A DNA stretch of 64,000 nucleotides, taken from NCBI RefSeq assembly GCF_002937115.1, contig NZ_NHRY01000263.1:1-64000 (forward strand). The letters are read 5' to 3'. How positions within the stretch are numbered: the first letter of the stretch is position 1; each line of letters begins with the position of its first letter. Made by a program: the position numbers and the translations under genes. This stretch comes from Rhodopila globiformis. GTDB lineage: Bacteria > Pseudomonadota > Alphaproteobacteria > Acetobacterales > Acetobacteraceae. Below are positions 24,487 through 32,050 of this stretch, one piece after another. Below the pieces are notes generated by a model. That model saw only the letters and a program-made list of their open reading frames with translations. It was not told the origin of the DNA and searched no databases.

Positions 24487-26277
24487 CTACGTCCTACCGC
24501 GCGGATCCTGTCCGATCGGGGCGCAGGCCGCGACGAGCCACGCTCTCGCCGGCGGGGTCAGCGCCGGGCCGATCGTTTCCAGGACCCGCTGGTGGTAGCC
24601 ATCGAGCCAGGCCCGTTCCGCTTGCGTCATCAGCGCGGGCTCCAGCAAGCGCCGGTCGAACGGGGCCAGCGTCAGCGTTTCGAAACGCAGGAACGGCTTC
24701 GCGGCGCCGGGCAGATCGGCCGGCTGGACCAGCAGCAGGTTCTCCAGCCGGATGCCGTAATGGTCGGGGCGGTAGTATCCAGGCTCGTTCGACAGAATCA
24801 TACCGGCGGCAATGGGTACCGGCCGTGCAACCCGAGAGATGCTGACCGGTCCCTCATGCACCGAAAGATAGCTGCCGACCCCGTGGCCGGTGCCATGGTC
24901 GAAGTCCAGGCCGGCCTGCCAGAGCGCCCGCCGCGCGAGCACATCCAGGTGCGGGCCGCCGACGCCCGTCGGGAAGATGGCCGTGGCGATCGCGATATGG
25001 CCCTGCATCACCCGGGTAACCTGGTCGCGCAGCGCGGCCGGCGGCTGGCCGGGACCGGTCCAGACGGTCCGCGTGATGTCCGTGGTGCCGTCGGGATACT
25101 GCGCCCCGGAGTCGATCAGATACACCTCGTTCGCGCCGATCGGCCGGTTCGACTCCGGCGTGACCCGGTAGTGGATGATCGCGCCATGCTCGCCGGCGCC
25201 GGAGATCGCCGGGAAACTCTCGCCGCGAAAGCTGTCGACTTCCCGCCGGAAGGCCAGCAGGGTGTCGGCGGCGGACATCTCGGTCTGCCGGCCGGCCGGG
25301 GCCTCGGTGGCGAGCCAGTGGAGGAAGCGGCACACCGCGACCGCATCGCGCCGGTGCGCCGCCCGCGCGCCTTGCTGCTCGGTTTCGTTCTTGCAGGCCT
25401 TGGGCAGCAGGCAGGGATCGCTGGCCGCGGCTACGGTCGCGCCGGCGGCACGCAGTTGCTGCGCGAACCAGACCGGCGATCCGGCGGGATCGACGCGCAC
25501 CGTCCTGCCGGCGAATTTCCGCAACGCCGGCCCCAGTGCCGGCCGATCGGCGATGGCGACCGCGTTGCCGAGCCAGGTCCGGGTTTCGTCCGGCAGCTTG
25601 GCCGGGTCGATGAACAGCTCGGTCGCGCCATCCGCGTGGACCAGCGCGAAGGCGAGGGCGAACGGCGTGAACGGCACGTCGTCGCCGCGGATGTTCAGCA
25701 GCCAGGCGATGGAGGCCGGATCGGTCAGCACCGCCGCGTCCTGCCTGGCCTCCCGCAGCACGCCGGCCACCTCGGCGCGCTTGTCCTCAGACGCCTTGCC
25801 GGCGTAGCGCAGCGGATGCGGCACCGCCGCCGCCACCGGCGGGGCCGGCCGATCGGCCCAGACCGTGTCGAGCGGGTTGCTGTCCAGGGGCACCATGTCG
25901 AGCCCGGCGTCGGTGTAGCGGGCGAGGCTCTCCTGGCTGATCAGCAGCGGGTCGTAGCCGATGCGGCCGCCTTTCGGCGCGTGCTCGGCGAGCCACAGGT
26001 GCGGCGGCTGCTCGGTGACGTGCAGGCGTTGCCACAGCCGGGCATCCGTTTGCTGCGCCAGCTGTAGGACATAGCGCCCGTCGGTGAACACGGCCGCCGT
26101 CGCGGCGAGCACCACGGCGAGGCCGGCACTGCCGGTGAAGCCGGTGAGCCAGGCGAGCCGCTCGGCCGAGGCCGGCACGTATTCACCGAGATGTTCGTCG
26201 GCCCGCGGCACGATGAACCCATCCAGGCCCAGCCGTAGCAATTCCCGCCGCAATTCGGGCAGTGCTGAAACGCTCAT
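24487..26277 (-). CDS. pepP: Aminopeptidase P family protein (Xaa-Pro aminopeptidase)
   Basis: A 596-aa three-domain M24B metallopeptidase, the long form like that of eukaryotic cytosolic APP1. Two creatinase-N-like domains (~1-300) precede the pita-bread domain. All five metal ligands are visible: the Asp pair in DSGAQYPDGTTDITRT, His in HGTGHGVGSYL, Glu in SNEPGYY and Glu in ENLLLV. It removes N-terminal residues preceding proline from peptides in the cytoplasm. The ATG at 26277 follows GAGGGA by six bases and is preferred to the TTG two codons upstream. Convergent with the RraA-like gene. Confidence 0.93.
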   Translation of the reverse strand: MSVSALPELRRELLRLGLDGFIVPRADEHLGEYVPASAERLAWLTGFTGSAGLAVVLAATAAVFTDGRYVLQLAQQTDARLWQRLHVTEQPPHLWLAEHAPKGGRIGYDPLLISQESLARYTDAGLDMVPLDSNPLDTVWADRPAPPVAAAVPHPLRYAGKASEDKRAEVAGVLREARQDAAVLTDPASIAWLLNIRGDDVPFTPFALAFALVHADGATELFIDPAKLPDETRTWLGNAVAIADRPALGPALRKFAGRTVRVDPAGSPVWFAQQLRAAGATVAAASDPCLLPKACKNETEQQGARAAHRRDAVAVCRFLHWLATEAPAGRQTEMSAADTLLAFRREVDSFRGESFPAISGAGEHGAIIHYRVTPESNRPIGANEVYLIDSGAQYPDGTTDITRTVWTGPGQPPAALRDQVTRVMQGHIAIATAIFPTGVGGPHLDVLARRALWQAGLDFDHGTGHGVGSYLSVHEGPVSISRVARPVPIAAGMILSNEPGYYRPDHYGIRLENLLLVQPADLPGAAKPFLRFETLTLAPFDRRLLEPALMTQAERAWLDGYHQRVLETIGPALTPPARAWLVAACAPIGQDPRGRT

Positions 26278-26471
26278 GTTCAATCCCTCGCCGGCCGGTG
26301 CCGATGCCGCTTCATAACTCGTTTGGCTTCCATGCGCTCAACGCATGACTGCTTGTGCTTTTTGACTCTTAAACCGAATGTAATCCGCCCTATGTTGCGC
26401 TGCATCATAAACCTGGGGGCGCCTCGCCACCCCGACGTCGCGTTGGTCCCGGGTTCGTTTGGGTATTTGTC

Positions 26472-26783
26472 ATGAGCGTGCAAACCGCTGACTCGCAGTT
26501 TTCCTTCAAGCTCCCCAGCTTGAGCTATATTGATGCCAGATGGGAAGAGCCGGAGCTTCTGGCGCCGGCCGCGGCGCCGGGCCGCAGGACCGGGCTGGCC
26601 GCCTGGCTGTCCGCGCGGGTCGCCGCTTTCCAGGCGTGGCGCCGGGACCGCGAAGCCGCGGCGGAACTGGCTTCCATGTCCAGCCGCGACCTGATGGACA
26701 TCGGACTGACTCGCTCCGACCTGAGCCGGGTGTTCGATCCCGCCTGCAACGACGATCTGCGCACACGCGGCGCCCGCCGCTGA
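26472..26783 (+). CDS. DUF1127 domain-containing protein
   Basis: A 103-aa protein. The C-terminal half has the DUF1127 pattern: a helix with AAWLSARVAAFQAWRRDREA and then LASMSSRDLMDIGLTRSDL, where DIGL.R is diagnostic. DUF1127 proteins are small Arg-rich proteins of alphaproteobacteria; some influence RNA turnover and phosphate or stress responses, but this copy is uncharacterised. The N-terminal ~45 residues look unstructured. The AT-rich ~150 bases upstream, shared with divergent pepP, probably hold the promoters. Confidence 0.82.
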   Translation: MSVQTADSQFSFKLPSLSYIDARWEEPELLAPAAAPGRRTGLAAWLSARVAAFQAWRRDREAAAELASMSSRDLMDIGLTRSDLSRVFDPACNDDLRTRGARR

Positions 26784-26958
26784 TAGCGAAAATCTGAACA
26801 GGCCCCTTGGGGCCTGACGCAGACGCTTCAACCGTTATGGCGGCTATCCGGGCCGCCATTGACGCCATTCCCTGTATCGGCATCGCAAGGCGTGGATGGT
26901 GGGCCTGCGCCCCATTGGCGTTAAAATAGCGTGGCGGCGGCACGATGCTTGCCATTCC

Positions 26959-27027
26959 GTCATGGCCCGGCTTGTCCGGGCCACCTGTCGCGGCACAGTG
27001 CTGGAATAGGTGGCCCGGACAAGCCGC
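26959..27027. repeat. Palindromic repeat, family A (copy 3, truncated)
   Basis: The left arm and centre match copy 2, but the right arm stops at GGACAAGCCG and then diverges, so the palindrome is broken. Confidence 0.85.
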
Positions 27028-27070
27028 ATGGGCGCTAACCCAGGCGGCCGGGCGCCGGCCACCGCCCCGT

Positions 27071-27160
27071 CGTCATGGCGGCCGCAGGGCCGCCATCCAC
27101 GCCTTACGGTGCTGATATCGGCAAAAGGCGTGGATGGTGGGCCTTCGCCCACCATGACGG
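27071..27160. repeat. Palindromic repeat, family C (best copy)
   Basis: The core is an inner stem of ATCCACGCCTT against AAGGCGTGGAT, flanked by outer GTCATGGCGGCC and GGGCGAAGG-type stems ending CCACCATGACGG. Related copies lie at ~20543, ~26834, ~29837, ~41306, ~46660 (partial) and ~62091. Confidence 0.85.
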
Positions 27161-27417
27161 GGTAGCAACGGCCGTGCCCCTGTCCGCCTACGTTAGCGCG
27201 TATGCGGACAAGCCGGGCCATGACGAGGAGGCAACAGCCAGCCCTGCTTTGACGCCAATGGGGCCTGCGCCCACCATGACGCGGAGGGTCGGGTGCGCCG
27301 GCGCGGGAGCCCTTGCGGTTGCGCCAACCCGGACCGTTGCGCCAACCCGGGCCGTTAACGCACGGTATATCGACCGGGCGTCGCGTGCCCAGGGCCCGCC
27401 GTGGCAGTTCCGCCGTT

Positions 27418-27576
27418 TCAGACCGGCCAGTGCATCGCCGACAGCGTAGCACCGATCATGGCGGGCAGTTCCTGCCATTCCGCCAGAATCCAGTAGCAGG
27501 CTATCAGGAGGATGATCCCGACCAATGGCGCGGCAAACCCCTTTCCGCCTCGCCTCTGATTCCGGGACAACGGCAT
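27418..27576 (-). CDS. Small hypothetical single-pass membrane protein
   Basis: A 52-aa protein. A basic N-terminus (MPLSRNQRRGGKG) is followed by one hydrophobic segment (APLVGIILLIACYWILA) and a short tail. The start at 27576 is supported by GGAGG seven bases upstream on the minus strand, better than the frame's earlier start. I do not recognise a family. Its topology would place the N-terminus in the cytoplasm. It is divergent from the DUF1194 gene and convergent with DUF1127. Confidence 0.55.
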   Translation of the reverse strand: MPLSRNQRRGGKGFAAPLVGIILLIACYWILAEWQELPAMIGATLSAMHWPV

Positions 27577-27992
27577 TCCGCAACCTCCAGCCACAACAAA
27601 AAGCGGCCACACGGTTTGTGTGGACGCTACGCAGTGACTTGGTCACTGATTGCGGCCTATGTTAGGAATTCCTGTTAATTTTATGCCACAACAGAGATAG
27701 CTGATCCCCACCCGACGCATGGGTCAGGCCCGGCTGCCACGGGCACGATCCGCGCTGTCGTCTTCGGGGATCGAGGAGAGCCCGTGAGCCAGAACGCCGC
27801 CATTTCGACGTCCGGCACGGCGGCGCGGCTGGCCGCCGCCTCGCGGCTTCGGCTGCCTGTCGGCCCGGCCGCCGCGGCCCGGGGGCGCCGCGCCGGCGCG
27901 ACGGGACGCGGCACGGCCCACCAGCTGTATTCCCGCCTGCCGCCGCCCGGCCTCGAGGCCCGAAACTGACCGCCGATCGGCCGGACCTGGCC
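27577..27992. other. Region upstream of the DUF1194 gene
   Basis: An AT-rich stretch near 27640-27700 (GTTAGGAATTCCTGTTAATT) likely holds divergent promoters. Bases 27784-27969 are open in a different frame from the DUF1194 gene and read as an Ala/Arg-rich segment; neither frame encodes a convincing signal peptide. Confidence 0.45.
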
Positions 27993-28577
27993 ATGGTGCT
28001 GGCGGTCGACGGGTCCGCCAGCGTCACCTATGAGGAATTCGGCCTGATCGCCGGTGGCATGGCGACGGCGCTGCGCGACCCGGCGGTCGCGGAGGGACTG
28101 ACCGGACGCTCCATCCTGGCACTGCTGCTGTGGTCCGGCTCCGGCCAGCAGGACATCATCACGCCGTGGACCCGGATCGGCACGGCGGCTGATCTGGCGG
28201 CGTTCGCCGACGGCGTGGACAACATGCCGCGCACGGTGAGGGCCGGCACGACCGCGATCGGAGAGGCGCTGCTGGCGTCGCTGACGTTGCTCGGCCATGT
28301 TCCGGTGGCGCCGAAGCGCAGCATCGTGGATGTCATCGGCGATGGCCGCTCCAACGACGGGATCGCGCCGGGTCCCATCCGCGACCGCATGGCCGCCGCC
28401 GGCATCACCATCAACGGCCTGTGCATCCTGCATGAGGAGCCGGACCTGCTGGCCTCTTATACCAAAGAGGTGATCGGCGGTCCGGGCGCGTTCGCGGTAA
28501 CCTGCCGCACTTATGACGATTTCACCGAGGCGATGCGGCAAAAACTGACCCGCGAGGTCAAGGGATTGATCGTCTGA
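27993..28577 (+). CDS. DUF1194 (VWA-like) domain protein, apparently missing its signal peptide
   Basis: 194 aa from the first in-frame ATG. It has a von Willebrand A-like start, LAVDGSASVTYEEF, giving the MIDAS DxSxS, then RTSL-like TTAIGEALLASL and DVIGDGRSNDG, all typical of DUF1194 proteins. Family members are normally ~230-270 aa with an N-terminal secretion signal directly before the first strand. Here the frame continues upstream (PDRPDLAM..) with no ATG or GTG and no hydrophobic segment, so the start may be damaged or rely on a rare codon. Followed after 20 bases by the AI-2E permease gene. Confidence 0.72.
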   Translation: MVLAVDGSASVTYEEFGLIAGGMATALRDPAVAEGLTGRSILALLLWSGSGQQDIITPWTRIGTAADLAAFADGVDNMPRTVRAGTTAIGEALLASLTLLGHVPVAPKRSIVDVIGDGRSNDGIAPGPIRDRMAAAGITINGLCILHEEPDLLASYTKEVIGGPGAFAVTCRTYDDFTEAMRQKLTREVKGLIV

Positions 28578-28597
28578 CAGCCGCGTCCCCATCAGAG

Positions 28598-29800
28598 ATG
28601 GAAACGCACCCGATCATGACCGACAGCCAAGGGCCGGGTTCCGACGACCGGGTCGTCGCGGCGGAGACACGCAGCGAATTCGTGACCACCGGTGAGCAGA
28701 CGGTCGGGGCGGTCACCGAGAAGAAGACCTTCGCCGCCGCGGCCGAGGCGGATGAGGACATGCCCCTGCCGACTGATCCTAAGACGATCTTCCTGGGCGG
28801 GCTGTTCTTCATCGCCGCCATGACGGTGCTGTATTTCGCCGCCGAGATCGTCCTGCCGCTGGTGTTCGCGATCGTGCTGAAGCTTCTGCTGCAGCCTCTG
28901 GTCCGGTTCCTGGAGGGAATCCGCATTCCGCGGCCGATCGGGGCGCTGCTGACCGTGATCCTGGTGCTGCTGGCGTTCAGCGGCCTGATCAGCATGCTGG
29001 CCGGACCCGCCACCACCTGGGCCAGCAAGCTGCCGGAGGCGATTCCGAAGCTGCACGACAGCTTCTATCTGCTGAAGCGGCCGATTGATACCGTCCAGGG
29101 CATGATGCGCCAGCTCGATGGACTGACCGGCGGCCAGTCGGCGCCGGCGCCGGCGGTGAAGTCGATCAACCTGGTGCGCGCCGTGTTCAGCAGCACCGCC
29201 GCCGCAACGTCGGGGTTGCTGACCACGCTGCTGGTGCTGTTCTACCTGCTGAGCTCGGGCGAGACCTTCCTGCGGCGGCTGGTGGAAATCCTGCCGCGCT
29301 TCAAGGACAAGCGCCACGTTGTGGAGCTTTCGGCGGATATCGAGCACAACGTCTCGATCTATCTTCTGACGGTGACCTGCATCAACGCGCTGGTCGGCTG
29401 CGCCACCGGCTGCGTGATGTGGCTGTGCGGCGTCGCCAATCCGGTGCTGTGGGGCACGGTTGCCTTCATGGTGAATTTCGTGCCGATCCTGGGGCCGGTG
29501 GTGGGGATCGTCGTCTTCCTGATGGCGGGCATCCTGTCGCTGGGGGTCATCTGGTGGGCGCTGATGCCGGCCGGCCTGTATCTGGGCATCCACATCATCG
29601 AGGGTGAGATCACCACGCCGATGGTGCTGGCGCGCCGGTTCACCATCAATCCGGTGGCGGTGATCCTGGCGCTGATTTTCTGGTACTGGATGTGGGGCGT
29701 TGCCGGCGCGATCCTGGCGGTGCCGATGCTGGCGATCACCAAGATCATCTGCGACGACCTGCGGCCGCTGCGGGCTATCGGGCATCTGCTGGAGGGGTGA
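28598..29800 (+). CDS. AI-2E family transporter
   Basis: A 400-aa inner-membrane protein. About 65 hydrophilic residues precede the first pair of membrane segments (TIFLGGLFFIAAMTVLYFAAE and the LVFAIVLKLLLQPLVRFLE region). A large middle loop and five further segments follow, with the signature MVNFVPILGPVVGIV near residue 290 and the final FWYWMWGVAGAILAVPML. The family was named for autoinducer-2 export, but most members have unknown substrates and some are Na+/H+ antiporters. A second possible ATG lies six codons in. No partner gene indicates the cargo. Confidence 0.88.
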   Translation: METHPIMTDSQGPGSDDRVVAAETRSEFVTTGEQTVGAVTEKKTFAAAAEADEDMPLPTDPKTIFLGGLFFIAAMTVLYFAAEIVLPLVFAIVLKLLLQPLVRFLEGIRIPRPIGALLTVILVLLAFSGLISMLAGPATTWASKLPEAIPKLHDSFYLLKRPIDTVQGMMRQLDGLTGGQSAPAPAVKSINLVRAVFSSTAAATSGLLTTLLVLFYLLSSGETFLRRLVEILPRFKDKRHVVELSADIEHNVSIYLLTVTCINALVGCATGCVMWLCGVANPVLWGTVAFMVNFVPILGPVVGIVVFLMAGILSLGVIWWALMPAGLYLGIHIIEGEITTPMVLARRFTINPVAVILALIFWYWMWGVAGAILAVPMLAITKIICDDLRPLRAIGHLLEG

Positions 29801-31130
29801 GCCGCATCCGTACACCAATGGGTGGCCTGTCTCGCCGTCATGGCGGGGGCAGGGCCGCCATCTGCGCCTTGTGGTACCGGTGTATCGGCAGAAGGCGTGG
29901 ATGCTGCGCCTTGGCCCACCATCACGCCGTTGCAGCGGCCGTGCCACTGGCCGCCCAGGTCAGGGGCCGAGCCTGAATAAGCGATCCACTTCGGTGGGTC
30001 CTGCCTTCCAGCGCCCTTCTGAGCGGACGGGGAGAACGCCCGGCCTGGCCCGTGACGCTGTTCTTACAGCAGGCCGCAGGTCGCTTGAGACAGGGCGACG
30101 GCGCTCCCTCATCGTCATGGCCCGGCTTGTCCGGGCCACCTATCGCGGCCCATGTGCTGGAACAGGTGGCCCGGACAAGCCGGACCATGACGATGAGGAT
30201 AGGGGACCTCAGTGTCCCAACCGACCTGCGGTCTGCTGTAGTGGCTTAGTGTCTTTGTGTTGAAGCGGCAGAAGAAGCCGCACGGGCCTGTCCGTGTCCC
30301 GCGGGCGCCGTCCGTGCTGCTACAATCCTTGGCTTTAACACAAAGACACTAAGCCACTAAGGCTGGCGGCGTCTCGCGATGCCCGGGGATGGGCCCGTCC
30401 GCCGGGGCGATACGGTCCGCAACGCTGCGGGCAGGAACACGCTCTGCCAGCAAGACGCGAGTCGGAATAATAGAGCCGTGACACGGTTCCTGGGGAACAT
30501 TGTCGGTTTCATCACTCTTCAGGCCATCGCAGGCCGCACCAACTGTCGCGGGAAAACGGCCAGAATTTCCCAGGCGCCGTATTATTCGGGCTCGATGCCT
30601 TGGGGCCTGTGGGACAGCACCCTCGCCCGGTTGCGGCCAACACTTTGGATCCGGCGCGGCCGTTGGCCCGGGGCGCGCAGAGGCAGGGAAATGCGGCATG
30701 ACGATTCGTATGATTTCAAATTATTTCGTTGTATTCTGCTACTGAACCTCCAATCGATTCCGTTATTGGATGGATGGCGGGATAATCCGGCGGCTTGCGG
30801 AACGAGGCTGTGAATGACGGTGCCGGTGGTGAACAACGAGCTTGACGCGCGGGCACCGATCGATGGTGCCACACCGACGGTGCCAGGCTGGCCGGGTAGC
30901 TGCCGGTTGCGACCACCGGAGCGCGCGAGGCGGCGCCGGGCGAACCATATCGCCGATGCCATCCCCGCCGGTTTGGCGGGCGGCGCGGGGGATCGCCATC
31001 GGCGCGCCGGTGCCGCAACCGGCGACCAGGCAGGCCAGCCATCATTCACGGTCGGCCGGGCGAGCATCCGTGACTCCACCCCGATTCCCCACGTGGTGGC
31101 CGAATACTCCCGCATGAAGGCGCCCGGCCC
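29801..31130. other. Repeat-rich intergenic island
   Basis: 1.3 kb with no supported gene. It holds a family C palindrome (~29837-29926); a ~110-base module with TAAGCGATCCACTTCGG and CACGCTGTTCTTA-like ends (29958-30068, again at 46767-46877); a CGCAGGTCG..GACAGGGCGACGGC module (~30068); family A copy 4 (30114-30191); and an inverted pair of GTGTCTTTGTGTT / AACACAAAGACAC words (~30250 and ~30337). The AT-rich stretch at ~30700-30770 looks promoter-like. The last 300 bases are open in several frames but resemble no protein. Confidence 0.65.
30114..30191. repeat. Palindromic repeat, family A (copy 4)
   Basis: Same arms as the element at 20669; the loop reads CGCGGCCCATGTGCTGGAA and the right arm has one mismatch (CCGGACCATGAC). 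Confidence 0.9.
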
Positions 31131-31715
31131 ATGAGCGAAGCCGCGGCACTGCTGGCCATCCTCGGTGGTGCCGGGCTGGTGCTGCTGATCGTGTCCCGCC
31201 AGGCGGCCTGGCGTCAGGCGGCGGCAGCGCGACAGGCGCTCGACCTTGCCCGCCTGCGCGAGGACGAACAGCGGCGCGTGCTGGATGGCATGCCGGGCGC
31301 GGTTTACCGGATCGTGTGGCCCGGCCGCGATGCCCTGCCAATCGGCCTGTTCCGCAATCAGGTCTTTGCCACATGGTTCGGCATACCGCAGGAACGGCTC
31401 GGAAACCGCGGCGGCGACATCACCGACCGGCTCGACCCGCCGGTTTCCCGCCGTGTCACGCTGGCGGTTGCCGACAGTGGCCCCGGCATCCCGCCCGGCG
31501 TGATGCACCGGCTGTTCGATCCGTTCTTCACCACCAAGCCGTCCGGCAAGGGCACCGGCCTGGGGCTGTCGATCTGCCAGGGCATCCTGACCAAATGCGG
31601 CGGCACCATCAGCACGGCGAACGCGCCCGATGGCGGCGCCGTCTTCACCCTGGACCTGGCGTGCTGGCAGGCGGAGGGCAATGCCGCAGCCGAAGCAGGC
31701 GCGCAGGCTGCCTGA
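31131..31715 (+). pseudogene. Histidine kinase with internal deletion (no dimerisation/phospho-His region)
   Basis: A 194-aa frame that fuses the two ends of a sensor kinase. It starts with one membrane segment (LLAILGGAGLVLLIV), a linker helix (RLREDEQRRVLDGMPGAVYRI) and the beginning of a PAS-like domain (FATWFGIPQERLG). It then jumps to the HATPase end: VADSGPGIPPG (G1 box), FDPFFTTKPSGKGTGLGLS (F and G2 boxes) and a last strand. The H-box and N-box, about 250 residues in normal kinases, are absent, so it cannot autophosphorylate in the usual way. The frame is kept, so a protein may still be made. No response regulator is adjacent. Confidence 0.75.
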
Positions 31716-31798
31716 GCGGAGGCCGTTGCAATCCGGTCAGGCCGGGCGTGTCCCGGGCAGCCACCATGACCTTGCGGCGACGACCGGCGGCGGCGGGA

Positions 31799-32044
31799 TC
31801 AGGGAGTCTTCCTGCCGATCATCGCCGCAAGGTCGCCGACGCAGCGCAGGCTGTCGAGTTCGCGGGTGTTGAACTTGATGCCCCACTTCTCCTCGCTGGC
31901 CATGATGATCTCGATCTGCTTGAAGCTGTCCCAGCCCTGGACCTGTTTGGCGGTCAGTTCGGGGCTCAGCACGATGTCGTCGCGCAGGAACACGTCGTGG
32001 AAGATCTCGGTCAGCGCGCTGTAGATTTCGGCCTCGGTCGCCAT
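31799..32044 (-). CDS. Acyl carrier protein
   Basis: An 81-aa carrier protein. GWDSFKQIEII contains the phosphopantetheine attachment Ser (S40) in the DSx motif, here DSF rather than the DSL of fatty-acid ACP, which points to a specialised pathway. Acidic helices surround it. It starts 6 bases after the stop of the FkbH-like gene on the same strand, so it is the second gene of that two-gene unit. FkbH enzymes load glycerate from 1,3-bisphosphoglycerate onto such ACPs, so a glyceryl-ACP carrier is the likely role. Confidence 0.88.
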   Translation of the reverse strand: MATEAEIYSALTEIFHDVFLRDDIVLSPELTAKQVQGWDSFKQIEIIMASEEKWGIKFNTRELDSLRCVGDLAAMIGRKTP

Positions 32045-32050
32045 GCGGTT

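Larger units (their letters stand above)
26784..27417. other. Repeat-rich gap between convergent DUF1127 and small membrane protein genes
   Basis: Contains a family C palindrome (~26834-26910), a CATTGGCGTTAAAATAGCG module (~26912), family A copy 3 lacking its 3' arm (26959-27027), a complete family C palindrome (~27071-27160), a GACGAGGAGGCAACAGCC module near 27220, and a tandem GTTGCGCCAACCCGGRCC doublet near 27317-27352. No gene is supported. Confidence 0.7.

Noticed and set aside
28592-29947. A 451-codon minus-strand frame rich in Gln and His
   Set aside because: Antisense to the AI-2E family transporter gene.
20543-30191. Possible CRISPR array from the many dispersed repeats
   Set aside because: The repeats are irregularly spaced, palindromic and of several families, with no uniform spacers or cas genes.
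30814-31134. A 106-codon frame before the truncated histidine kinase
   Set aside because: Composition looks random in all frames and no ribosome site or family was found.
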